From positions 186,001 to 250,000 of the forward strand of contig LT598464.1 in assembly GCA_900074745.1 (NCBI GenBank): a stretch of 64,000 nucleotides of DNA, written 5' to 3'. A program made the translations under genes and the position numbers. Each line of letters starts with the position of its first letter. Position 1 is the first letter of the stretch. The notes beneath the pieces were generated by a model. That model ran no database searches. It was given only the letters and a program-made list of their open reading frames with translations, and was not told the DNA's origin. This DNA is from Lachancea mirantina (taxonomy: Eukaryota > Ascomycota > Saccharomycetes > Saccharomycetales > Saccharomycetaceae). This document shows, one piece after another, positions 49,786 through 58,622 of this stretch.

Positions 49786-50550
49786 TTAATCTTTTTCTTT
49801 CTTGGGCCCCCAATTGACCCCCAAGAAACCTTTACGTGGGGGTAAGCTGACCTTCGGCTTGATGAAATAGTATCTTTTTTCGCCTGGAACATCCATATAC
49901 ATGGATATGACATCCGGCACGTAACTTGTTTCTGATTGGCGAGCTTCCACGTGTACCAAAGCTAGTTTGGCCTTGGATTCGACATGAAAGCGCATGTAGT
50001 GATGTTCTTTCCCATCCCTACCAATTCTGCGCACAGAAGAAATGGGACGGTTTCTTGTCCATCTGTCGTCTGTCAGAAGCTCACCGTAAGCCTTCAAACG
50101 TTCTTTGTGAGATTCCGAGTCCTGGCATTGGAGCAGTTGTCTGGCCGCTGGGTCTGTTTCTACAACAGAAACGGCTCTATTGAACATACGAGTGTCCCCA
50201 GAAGGCGAAAACAGTTCAGAAAGGATCAAGTAAATGACCAGACCTGCTAGTCCAGAGGCTCCAACGACTAATACTCCCGAGACTGCAAACGTTGAAAAAG
50301 CTTTAAATTTGGCCCAAATCGAAATCTTCTTTTTCTTAGCTTGGCCAGAGCCTGATGAGCTCCCACTACTGTTCCCAGTAGCCCGTGCGTTAAACGTCGA
50401 GTAGCTATTTGTCTGGCCAACGATATGTATATTATTTGTGGGTTTAAACGAAGCAATGGGCTTCAACCACACATCCTGGCGCCCAAACTGTAGTCCGCCA
50501 TTGTATAAGCCCTTGTTTTGGACCTTTTTCAGCAAGAGAGACCTCAACAT
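49786..50550 (-). CDS. TIM21: Tim21, TIM23 complex subunit
   Basis: A 254-residue inner-membrane protein (yeast 239 aa) that links TOM and TIM23 through the Tom22 tail and couples import to respiratory supercomplexes. The N-terminus (MLRSLLLKKVQNKGLY) is a matrix-targeting presequence. A membrane segment lies near residues 90-112 (VSGVLVVGASGLAGLVIYLIL). The intermembrane-space domain follows, with RPISSVRRIGRDGKEHHYMRF and the acidic-tail-binding beta sheet ending EKRYYFIKP. In S. cerevisiae it is YGR033C, between GSC2 and RPL26B. Confidence 0.94.
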   Translation of the reverse strand: MLRSLLLKKVQNKGLYNGGLQFGRQDVWLKPIASFKPTNNIHIVGQTNSYSTFNARATGNSSGSSSGSGQAKKKKISIWAKFKAFSTFAVSGVLVVGASGLAGLVIYLILSELFSPSGDTRMFNRAVSVVETDPAARQLLQCQDSESHKERLKAYGELLTDDRWTRNRPISSVRRIGRDGKEHHYMRFHVESKAKLALVHVEARQSETSYVPDVISMYMDVPGEKRYYFIKPKVSLPPRKGFLGVNWGPKKEKD

Positions 50551-50701
50551 TCTGGAGATATGGATCTCGTTCTTGTCTATGATTCGTGGTATTTTTGTTC
50601 ATCGTCGTCATATTTAGGGAAGTATTTAAGAAGCATGAAATTTCTTCAATAAAGATACGCTATGATGGTTGCCAAACCATCATCTTTCAGTGGTCTTCTA
50701 T

Positions 50702-50773
50702 GCCCCTTTAGTGCAATGGTTAGCATACATTTTTCCGGTGGATGTGATCCGGGTTCGAGTCCCGGGAGGGGCT
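50702..50773 (+). tRNA. tRNA-Arg (anticodon CCG)
   Basis: A 72-nt cloverleaf: acceptor GCCCCTT with GAGGGGC, D arm GTGC/GCAT with A box TAGTGCAATGG, anticodon stem CATTT/GGATG around TTCCGGT giving CCG, and T arm CCGGG-TTCGAGT-CCCGG. No intron. A T run follows about 25 nt downstream. It lies 150 bp from the TIM21 start. Confidence 0.93.
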
Positions 50774-50980
50774 AATCAGATCTTGGCCGCAAGATTAGTT
50801 TTTTGATAGATTTACATATTTCAGAGTTATAGAACTTGGACAATGATTACACTTGGAGTAGTTTCTTTCCGTCAAGCGTTACACCCGCCTACCAATTACA
50901 CTCACGAGATTGTTAGCCGTTTATATTGTACTGCAGAACTCGTGAATGACGTACATGATGATATTTATTATGTGACTTAT

Positions 50981-51030
50981 GCACCCATACATCAGCTATT
51001 CATTTCTTTCATGAAACTACACCCAGACAT
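50981..51030 (+). promoter_or_regulatory. Paired Rap1 sites of RPL26
   Basis: Two strong Rap1 sites in plus orientation: GCACCCATACATCA at 50981-50994 and ACACCCAGACAT at 51019-51030. They lie about 420-470 bp before the RPL26 start, as at RPS8 and RPS25. Confidence 0.75.
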
Positions 51031-51089
51031 TATAAAGTTATCGCGACTTGTAAATTAAAATATTTATCTTGGTTTGAGTCGGTGAGTAT

Positions 51090-51370
51090 ACTGGTACGCT
51101 GTCCTCGCATCGGTGTCGGCATCTACGTCCGTGGCGGCCTGCTCGCTGGCACGCCTGGAAGAAGGTTCCCTAGGCTCGCGAGTTCGTCCCTCCGCAGGAA
51201 GCCTCCAGCGGCATTGGCCTGAGTCCCCGTAGGACGTCCTGGTACCAAACCGGCGCGCGGGTGTGAGCGCAGGCAGGGGACGGGCCCCCCTGCCTGCCTA
51301 CGCACTCGGTAGGACTCGGTTGGCTTCCGCGCTGTAGCTCGCTGGCCTCTGGCAGCTTCGACAACGGACA
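51090..51370. promoter_or_regulatory. GC-rich structured island upstream of RPL26
   Basis: About 280 bp of strongly GC-rich DNA with an exact 11-bp hairpin (51269-51279 with 51287-51297, loop of 7). It shares GGAAGCCTC with the RPS25 island and CGTCCCTC with the RPS8 island; a GTCCCT core occurs in all three. It ends about 80 bp before the start codon. Open frames within it are short and unconvincing. Confidence 0.55.
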
Positions 51371-51449
51371 ATCAACCAGGTCAAATACAATTTATCACTG
51401 ACGGGTGAAGTGATACGTAGCGCAAGAAGCCTCAGACGGTAATAACATA

Positions 51450-52153
51450 ATGGCTAAGCAATCTCTAGGTATGTTTGCAGACGAAAGAATCACATCAATG
51501 AGCTGAGAAATGGTGGAAATGAGCGGATCGAGCAGTGTGTGAGTGCAAGCAGTTTGAATATTGAGAAATGAGAGTGGGTGTGGATTCGAGATGTGAAACC
51601 AATGACTTGAACCAAGTTGTGGAACCAAGGTATAGATAACGATGCGGACCGGCTGTATTACATTGGGTTTCAAGGTTAGACAATGTTATCGAATCCATGG
51701 TAAGCACGCGCGAACCTGGTTAAGACGCCCGCCAACCGCTTTGCACCTCTGAGCTTTGTCCCAGCAACAAGATACTAACAAGTTTCAGACGTTTCCTCCG
51801 ACAGAAGAAAGGCCAGAAAGGCCTACTTCACCGCTCCTTCTTCTGAGCGTCGTGTGTTGATGTCCGCTCCTTTGTCTAAGGAGTTGCGTGCCCAATACAA
51901 CGTCAAGGCATTGCCAATCAGAAAGGAAGACGAAGTTTTGGTTGTCAGAGGTTCCAAGAAGGGCCAAGAGGGCAAAATCTCCTCCGTTTACAGATTGAAG
52001 TTTGCCGTCCAAATCGACAAGTTGACCAGGGAGAAGGTGAACGGTGCCTCCGTTCCAATCAACCTACATCCATCCAAGCTTGTCATCACTAAGTTGCACT
52101 TGGACAAGGACAGAAAGGCTTTGATCGAAAGAAAGGGCGGTAAATTGGAATAA
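51450..52153 (+). CDS. RPL26: Large subunit ribosomal protein uL24 (two exons)
   Basis: A 127-residue uL24, the exact length of yeast Rpl26, located near the polypeptide exit tunnel. Exon 1 (51450-51468) encodes MAKQSL plus one base; exon 2 (51789-52153) continues [18 protein letters not shown]. The KOW motif lies in [16 protein letters not shown] (about residues 55-70). Codon bias is strong. S. cerevisiae RPL26A and RPL26B have an intron at the same place. It is single copy here. Confidence 0.98.
51469..51788 (+). other. RPL26: RPL26 intron, 320 nt
   Basis: Donor GTATGT at 51469, branch TACTAAC at 51773-51779, acceptor CAG at 51786-51788. Phase 1, joining G with AC to give Asp. All signals are consensus. 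Confidence 0.97.
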
Positions 52154-52396
52154 GCGTGTTTCAATCCAATTCTACCATTTAAACAAGCTTCTATATAAAT
52201 GTAATTTACATTACCTCGACATCTTCATAAGACGAGTAGAGGAATGGTCGTTCCTCAGGCTAGTCACGTGCTCCTTCTGCTCTTGTTATTCGTCCCCAGA
52301 TTCTTAAAGTTTAACAAGCCAGGAAATGGAACAATGACGAAATATAGTGATAAGAACTAAAACTCACGGCAAACTAGAGCGAGATATTGTAGTGGA

Positions 52397-54073
52397 ATGA
52401 GCGATGAAATGACCCTTAAAGAGGGCTTTGCGCGAAAGAGTGAGGTCGAAAGCGTAGAACATGCGGAAACTTTGAGTATAACTACGGGGAATCACATGGC
52501 AAGAACCCGTAGAAGATGGTCGAGAAGCTCGCAAGATAAAAGGCATAAGGGACAAAATCTGGCAGATAATGTGCACGAGGCAGTCACATTTGATTACATA
52601 TCACCTGGACAACTGTACTCTACGGAATCCGGGCGTCTTTTCCATGCGGGTAAGATTTTGGTCGTTTTAGTAGGCCTTCCAGCGACGTCCAAGACATTGC
52701 TGTCGGTTGCAATAACCAGGTACACCAAGTGGCTAGGTGTACGTACATGGTCGTTCCACGTTTCTGAGTACAGAAGGAGAATGGCAGGTGTGGGGCTTGA
52801 GGAGTTCCCAATTGACTATTTTTCGGCCAGGCCGCAAACAGCTGAGGGCAGCAAAGTGAGAAATCAAATTTTGGATCAAGTATCGAAGGACATGCTTGCT
52901 TATTTTAAGGAAGGAAAGGGCCAATTAGCCGTTTATGATGCGTTAAACATTCTGGCCGAAGAACGAGTGCAGCTGAACCAGCAATTCATGGAGATGGGTA
53001 TCAAAGTTTTGTTCATAGAGTCGGTAATGAACGATTCTGAGTTGATTAAGCATAACGTAGAACAGGCATCGAAGTCTGCAGACTACGTTGGATGGTCCAA
53101 GGAGAACGCGATAGCTGACTACGTGCATCGCATTAAAATCAACAAGCAATTATATGAGCCCATGACTCGCGAAGAACAACTGAGTTACGTCAAATACATC
53201 AATTTCGGAGAACAGCTAATCGTCAATAACAATCATTTCGGGTATCTGGTCAATAAGATTGTGTTTTTCCTCATGAACTTGGGGGAAAAGAAGGGCTGTG
53301 TCTATTTTGCCCGCTGTGGTACCAGTAAGGACGACAAATATATTAGGGACGAAGTACTCAACGAAGAAGGTTTGCAGTATTCCGAGGTTCTTACCGATCT
53401 TGTATTGAAAACGATCAATGCAAGAAGGCTCACAAAATCTAAGAATGCGGTCATCGAGAGTTGGAAGAACTCTCCAAAAATAAGAGCAGCGAGCTCGGGG
53501 CCTGCGTCGCCATCCCCGTCTCCATTGATTCCTACTCACGAAACTTTAAGGCGTTCCGAATCTACAGGAAACACTTCCGTCCGTCAACCGGCCACTGGTG
53601 ATGGTGGCGATGAGGATTCTTTTGTTGTCTGGACTGCTCCTCGGAAACGCACGTTCGACACTGCCAAGTTTTTCTTGGAAAAGGGTATCACAGTGCGTCA
53701 AAAATCTCAATTACAACAACTGCATCCAGGTCTAGTGGCAGATCTATCCAAATCTCAAATAAAGGAAAAATTTCCCGAAGAATATCGGGAGTGGAAGAAA
53801 GATCCTTACCATTACAGATTTCCGCGAGCGGAATCGTATCATGACTTAGCGGTGAGAATGGAGCCGTTGCTTCTAGAGATGGAACGTATGCGCGGCGATA
53901 TTCTCATAATTGGCCACGAATCAACTCTCAGGGTATTATATGGCTACCTGATGGCATGTTCATGCTCTGATATTCCTTCCTTACAATTTACGAGGGACGA
54001 ACTTATCGAAATATCTTTTGGACCTTTCGAAAACAAAGTTAGAAAAGTGCCAATGCCATCCTACCGAAAATGA
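52397..54073 (+). CDS. Degenerate 6-phosphofructo-2-kinase/bisphosphatase homologue (YLR345W type)
   Basis: A 558-residue homologue of YLR345W, following RPL26 as in S. cerevisiae. The N-terminal kinase-like domain (about residues 75-290) has the P-loop region VGLPATSKT, where active PFK-2 has GLPARGKT, so the P-loop glycine is Ser. RTWSFHVSEYRRRMAG matches the family. In the C-terminal bisphosphatase-like domain the catalytic RHG is RCG (FARCGTS), losing the phospho-histidine, while GHESTLRVLYGYL keeps the second His and FPRAESYHDLAVRMEP is normal. An unusual insert (about residues 370-420, Ser/Pro-rich) splits the phosphatase part. A regulatory or pseudoenzyme role is inferred. Confidence 0.85.
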   Translation: MSDEMTLKEGFARKSEVESVEHAETLSITTGNHMARTRRRWSRSSQDKRHKGQNLADNVHEAVTFDYISPGQLYSTESGRLFHAGKILVVLVGLPATSKTLLSVAITRYTKWLGVRTWSFHVSEYRRRMAGVGLEEFPIDYFSARPQTAEGSKVRNQILDQVSKDMLAYFKEGKGQLAVYDALNILAEERVQLNQQFMEMGIKVLFIESVMNDSELIKHNVEQASKSADYVGWSKENAIADYVHRIKINKQLYEPMTREEQLSYVKYINFGEQLIVNNNHFGYLVNKIVFFLMNLGEKKGCVYFARCGTSKDDKYIRDEVLNEEGLQYSEVLTDLVLKTINARRLTKSKNAVIESWKNSPKIRAASSGPASPSPSPLIPTHETLRRSESTGNTSVRQPATGDGGDEDSFVVWTAPRKRTFDTAKFFLEKGITVRQKSQLQQLHPGLVADLSKSQIKEKFPEEYREWKKDPYHYRFPRAESYHDLAVRMEPLLLEMERMRGDILIIGHESTLRVLYGYLMACSCSDIPSLQFTRDELIEISFGPFENKVRKVPMPSYRK

Positions 54074-54188
54074 GCTTAACGATGATGACGATAACACTGC
54101 TGAAAATTCTTGAAAAATGAATGCATCCCAATTATCTAGCCACATCTTTATAGGAAACGCGGCGTCTATAAATATTCAGATCCTAACC

Positions 54189-54872
54189 TTATGCATTTTT
54201 TTTCTCACTTGCCGCTAGGCAACGGGTGTGCCATTGCTCAAGTTCTTGGGCAAGACTTAGCGGACAATTGTTGAATGAGTCTTTGATTCTCAATGCGCGA
54301 GAAATTTTCCAGCTCAGGACCCAATCGATCAATCCTAAGTATCTGAGAATCCCGACTCCCATGAAATAAAGGCTACCCAGAAACCCACCCAAGGTAACAC
54401 CGATTGAAACCTGGTCGAAAGAATGATAGCCGAGGTACCATCTGGAGAAAGCCACACAGATCGAACTTAAGAAAAAGGCCAAAAGGCTGACCGTTTTCCG
54501 AACCCTAGACAATCCCGTCCAGGACGTAACTATTTTCAGAGACCAATACATGCAAAAAAAACCCATAAATTGCGAATGCGCGCTGGGCATCCCATATTCA
54601 GATCTCATAGTATCCTTCTGGAAAGAAGCTCCAAAACTCATCGGCCTCGCGTGTCCTATCCAATTCTTCAAAATATTATTAAAAATCTCATTAACAACTT
54701 GTCCACCTGCTATTATCACCGCTTCCAGCTCTCTTCCAGATATAAACCAAGAGAAATAAAAGATTAAGATTCCAATTGGTAAAAGTGAAAAGTATACCAA
54801 AACGTATGCAAGCGCATCTGACGGATCATACAAGATGAAAGTCTCATCAAAGGGAATTCTTACAACGCCCAT
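54189..54872 (-). CDS. CAX4: Cax4/Cwh8, dolichyl pyrophosphate phosphatase
   Basis: A 227-residue ER membrane phosphatase (yeast 239 aa) that recycles dolichyl pyrophosphate released after N-glycosylation. The three PAP2 motifs are complete: KNWIGHARP, PSAHSQFMGF and SRWYLGYHSFDQV, with catalytic His residues in the second and third. Four or more membrane segments are visible (LVYFSLLPIGILIFYFSWF; AFFLSSICVAF; GVTLGGFLGSLYFMGVG). In S. cerevisiae it is YGR036C. The start is the ATG at 54872. Confidence 0.94.
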   Translation of the reverse strand: MGVVRIPFDETFILYDPSDALAYVLVYFSLLPIGILIFYFSWFISGRELEAVIIAGGQVVNEIFNNILKNWIGHARPMSFGASFQKDTMRSEYGMPSAHSQFMGFFCMYWSLKIVTSWTGLSRVRKTVSLLAFFLSSICVAFSRWYLGYHSFDQVSIGVTLGGFLGSLYFMGVGILRYLGLIDWVLSWKISRALRIKDSFNNCPLSLAQELEQWHTRCLAASEKKNA

Positions 54873-55391
54873 TTGAATCTAGGTACAACAAAGATGGTAA
54901 GGACTTTCCAGGTGAGAAGATTTGTACCCTTTTGCTTACTTTCCTGTCTTATAGGGCAGTTTAAAGATCTGTTAAATATCTCGAAAAACTAGAATCTGTC
55001 ATTTATCATGAAAAGCGTAAAATCATTAGACATCAAAAACATAATACAACCTAAAGACCAAGCAGGCCTCTTTGGTTCAAAATAAAGGGCGACGAGAATC
55101 GAAGCATGCACAACAGCCCAAAATTGGACGACCATAATGGAGAGGGGTCAAACAATAGTAAGGCGTTAGAGAGAGAGAAGGAGAATTAAATAGAAGGTAA
55201 GAAAACGGGAAAAAAGAGGATATAGAAGCGGACAGAGAAATCGAGATGCAGAGGATTGTGAAGAAATGAAATGGAGGGAAAGAAAAAGGTAAGGAAATGC
55301 GAGTTGAGTCAATTTCTTGACATGCCTAGTCATTTTTTTTTCGCGTTCTGGGAAAAGTGAAGAAAGGGAAATGAAGGAAGAGTAACAGGTT
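54873..55391. other. Intergenic with a polypurine tract
   Basis: 519 bp that is the CAX4 upstream region and the KAP95 3' flank. From about 55135 to 55300 the plus strand is almost all A and G, so the KAP95 transcript would have a pyrimidine-rich 3' end there. No gene seen. Confidence 0.55.
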
Positions 55392-57983
55392 TTAAAGCCC
55401 CATTTGGAATTTCTGTTGTTCTCTTGCCCATCTGGCAGTATCCTTTGTGGATTGGCTGAAAGAGGTGTTGCTCCTGGTTTTTTTGATAAATTCGGTTACC
55501 CATTCTTGAGAATAGAATTGTTTAATTCTGCCATCTGGAAACATAGCAGCGACGTCGCCAATTATACCGACTGCGGCTCTTGCGGTGGCGTCCTCGCTAT
55601 TGAGAGTAGGATTATCGGCAATGTGACTCATAAATTGAAAAATCGTTCCCACGTAAGGGAACAAAGCGTCTGCATTCGATTGCAGCCCTGCCACAGTACC
55701 AACGTAAGCGTCAAGAACAGCCTCATGTACTTTGACGTTGTATTCCAATGCTTCCAGGGACCCATTTTCCGGTCTGGTGTTTTGCGCAGCGACACAAAGC
55801 GCCATGACTTGGTTTAGATACGGAATGAAATCGGAACCAATATTAGAAGCAATGTCTCCAAAGACAGAAAGCACAGCGGGTTTTAGTTCCTTTTTGGCAT
55901 TGTCGGCAGAAATCATTTGTCCTAACACATTCATGAATGCAGGCGCAAATTGCTTGAAGTCGTCTTCCAAACAATTGGAAATATCTGCAATTAATCCAAC
56001 TGCGGTAATTGAAACTTGCGACTGCACCTGGTTCAAAGCGCTGACCAAATAGGGAGAGAACGTTTCCAAATATTTCTCAAAGCCTTTCCCTAGAGCAGAG
56101 GCCAGCGAAGAGACCGCGTAGAACACGTCATCCTCAATATACGACACATCCTTTTTGTCTAACAATTTGATGAAAAGGTCCATCAACATGTCTGACACGG
56201 ATGTAACAGAGGCTGGATTTTTCCTGATGATGGCGGACAAAACGCTTAGTATATTTGATTGAAGTTCTTCCAAGTTCTGTTTTGCGTCGGTAGACAGTTG
56301 AGAGTCGTCGATAGCCATGGTCTGACCCAATTTATCCAAGATGAAAGATGAAATAGACGCTGCGGATTCCGAAACCTGATCTGTGGAAAACTCCACTAAC
56401 GTAGTCAAAGCAGAGAAGGCCGAGGCTCGAGCACTGTGTTCGTTTTCAGGTCGGTTGGCAGCCTTCATAAGCGCGTCCACTAAAATAGGGTAGTAGTTGT
56501 AAATAGGAGATGCGGGGGTGTCGGCCATTTGTTCGACCAAATTAATAATGGTCCAGGCACAATTAGTAGCGACCTTGGGGTGATCTTCAAGTCCTTGCAA
56601 ACAGGCGTGAACGACATCGGATAGGTGATGTTGTGGATCAATGGCTCCTATCACGAGATCCGCGATCCGACCGATACACCAAGCGACAGTCTCCTTGACT
56701 TGAAGAACCGGGTCTCCCATCAGGGCCAAGATTGGAGGTAATGCTTGATGGATCAGGTTTGTAAGCTGGACCTTGTCCGGACCATCCAGAATGGATCCGA
56801 AAGCCATCACGGCGGATTCGCGGTGCCGCCAGCTCTCATTGCTAATATTCATTTCGACGTAACGCAGAACAGGTTCGACCACATAATTGCCACAATTTTG
56901 AGCAAACAGTTGCAAACAGGCACCTGCAGACATGGACACGTTCCAGTCGTCATCTTCCGGATCTTCGTTTTGTCTCGTTAGGAGATTCAAAAGGTTGGGA
57001 ACGACTTCCTGGATCGACGTAAGCGCGAAATTGAAACTTTGCAGAGGTGACTGTGGAAATTGCGCCAGTTCGTATGCGATGTCTATCTCTTCTTCGCAAA
57101 TTGTGGACCAAAACTCAACAGCCATGGAGGCCACTTTTTCGTCTGGCGATTGCATTGTGGACACGGTAAGTGCGTACAATGCCTGTTCCATGTAAGGTTT
57201 CATGAGGAAATAGTACAAAGACATGATTTTGCACAAACAGCCAAAAGCAGCAGCCTGGATGTCAGAGTCCTCGGTTTGGGTTGCCTCGCAGACGACTTGC
57301 ATCAGGTAATTGCGCTCACCTTCGCGTTCCATGTTATTTTTGATGAACGCTAGCGAATCAGCAAGCGCGTTAAGCGCGGTCAGACGTACGAACCGCGAAG
57401 GTTCACTGGCCTGGGCACCCTGAACGATGGCAATGAGAATGTTGTTAGACTGCGCCATGAGCATCTCGTTGCCCGGATCTGCTGCTTCACAGATGTAACC
57501 CAATGCGAGTAACGAGGCACGTTTCACGTTTTCCGGCTGCGTGGCGGCCGTGTTGTCGACCATGATCTTCATGAGATCGGGCCAGTGGCCCCTAGGCAAC
57601 TCAATCGTCGCGATAGCGGCGATGAGCTGCGCAGCGGCGTTTGCGACACGGGGCTCAGCCGCAATAAGCGACGACAGCGCCAATTGACGGATTTGCTGGC
57701 GAGAATGGTCGTCGACTTGCGTGAGCCATCGCTGCGCGAGTTGTTGGGTTTTAACCGGGTCTTTGCTGACGAGCTCGTTCTTGAGGGTAAGTGCGGCGAG
57801 GATACGCGCTTCCAAACGGGCGGAATCGTCTGCGGCCACCTGTGCGATGAGCGCCGCAAATTGCAAAAAATTCTCATTCGAGAGTTTTTTCAGCTGCGTT
57901 TCGCACTGCAGCCGCACGGATGCATCCGCGCTAAGAATGGTTTGCTCCAGGACCTGCGCTAGCTGCGCTGCTTCGGGCGACAT
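55392..57983 (-). CDS. KAP95: Kap95, importin beta
   Basis: An 863-residue karyopherin beta (yeast Kap95 861 aa) that carries Kap60-bound cargo through nuclear pores and is released by Ran-GTP. HEAT repeats run the whole length. Conserved stretches include ETQLKKLSNENFLQFAA near the start (importin N domain), ILAALTLKNELVSKDPVKTQQ, SLYYFLMKPYMEQALYALT, the acidic NEDPEDDDWNVS loop, and the end DTARWAREQQKFQMGL. The ATG at 57983 (MSPEAAQLAQVLE) fits the family start; the frame is open further upstream but only from a TTG. In S. cerevisiae it is YLR347C. Confidence 0.97.
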   Translation of the reverse strand: MSPEAAQLAQVLEQTILSADASVRLQCETQLKKLSNENFLQFAALIAQVAADDSARLEARILAALTLKNELVSKDPVKTQQLAQRWLTQVDDHSRQQIRQLALSSLIAAEPRVANAAAQLIAAIATIELPRGHWPDLMKIMVDNTAATQPENVKRASLLALGYICEAADPGNEMLMAQSNNILIAIVQGAQASEPSRFVRLTALNALADSLAFIKNNMEREGERNYLMQVVCEATQTEDSDIQAAAFGCLCKIMSLYYFLMKPYMEQALYALTVSTMQSPDEKVASMAVEFWSTICEEEIDIAYELAQFPQSPLQSFNFALTSIQEVVPNLLNLLTRQNEDPEDDDWNVSMSAGACLQLFAQNCGNYVVEPVLRYVEMNISNESWRHRESAVMAFGSILDGPDKVQLTNLIHQALPPILALMGDPVLQVKETVAWCIGRIADLVIGAIDPQHHLSDVVHACLQGLEDHPKVATNCAWTIINLVEQMADTPASPIYNYYPILVDALMKAANRPENEHSARASAFSALTTLVEFSTDQVSESAASISSFILDKLGQTMAIDDSQLSTDAKQNLEELQSNILSVLSAIIRKNPASVTSVSDMLMDLFIKLLDKKDVSYIEDDVFYAVSSLASALGKGFEKYLETFSPYLVSALNQVQSQVSITAVGLIADISNCLEDDFKQFAPAFMNVLGQMISADNAKKELKPAVLSVFGDIASNIGSDFIPYLNQVMALCVAAQNTRPENGSLEALEYNVKVHEAVLDAYVGTVAGLQSNADALFPYVGTIFQFMSHIADNPTLNSEDATARAAVGIIGDVAAMFPDGRIKQFYSQEWVTEFIKKTRSNTSFSQSTKDTARWAREQQKFQMGL

Positions 57984-58361
57984 GGATGGGGGCGACGGAT
58001 GGGAGATCGAGTAACCAGAATTTGGGAAAATACAAAAAAAACCGCTCTTTTTCAAGTATGGGTGGGCAAAGAGGGAGTCGTGAATGTGCCGCTGAGTCGT
58101 GCTGCGACGGCTAGCTGGTGTGTATCTCTGTCTGTCTGTGTGTTCGGCAGTTCAAAAGTGGTTGGTTAGTCCGTGGTCTGGTGTACTTGCAAGGACGGTT
58201 GCCGGGTGGTGGGCCCTCGAACGTATGACGCGACATCACAAGTGACGAAAAGTCCTCCAAGAAAAAGAAACTAAAACAAATTCGTACATCGTTATTTAAA
58301 CGTACAAAGCGATCCAGTAACGTGACCAACATCACATACCACGCAGAGCGTCACGTGGCAC
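57984..58361. other. Intergenic: KAP95 promoter and ACB1 3' flank
   Basis: 378 bp with a TCACGTGG site near 58350 and no recognisable gene. Confidence 0.5.
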
Positions 58362-58622
58362 TCACGCGTACTTCTGTTCGAGGGATTCGACCAGGGCAAT
58401 GTACTTCTGTTCCGCGTCTTCTTGGCTCATGCCCTTGACCTTGTCCCAGGCGTCCCATTTGTACTTGTCCTTGAAGTTGAATCCGCTGGGCCGGGGCTTG
58501 TCGTTGTCGCCAACGGTCGCCTGCTTGTAGAGCCCGTACAATTCCAGCAACTCCTCGTTGGAAGGGGTCGTAGGAAGCTTGTTAACGGCCTCTGCCTTTG
58601 CTTCGAATGCCTGCGAAACCAT
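58362..58622 (-). CDS. ACB1: Acyl-CoA-binding protein
   Basis: An 86-residue ACBP (yeast 87 aa) that carries long-chain acyl-CoA esters from fatty acid synthase to acyl-CoA-using enzymes. The four-helix signature is complete: FEAKAEAVNKLPTTPSNEE, LLELYGLYKQATVGD, KYKWDAWDKVKGMS and AEQKYIALVESLEQKY. The tyrosines and lysine that contact the acyl-CoA are present. In S. cerevisiae it is YGR037C, before ORM1 (YGR038W). Confidence 0.97.
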   Translation of the reverse strand: MVSQAFEAKAEAVNKLPTTPSNEELLELYGLYKQATVGDNDKPRPSGFNFKDKYKWDAWDKVKGMSQEDAEQKYIALVESLEQKYA

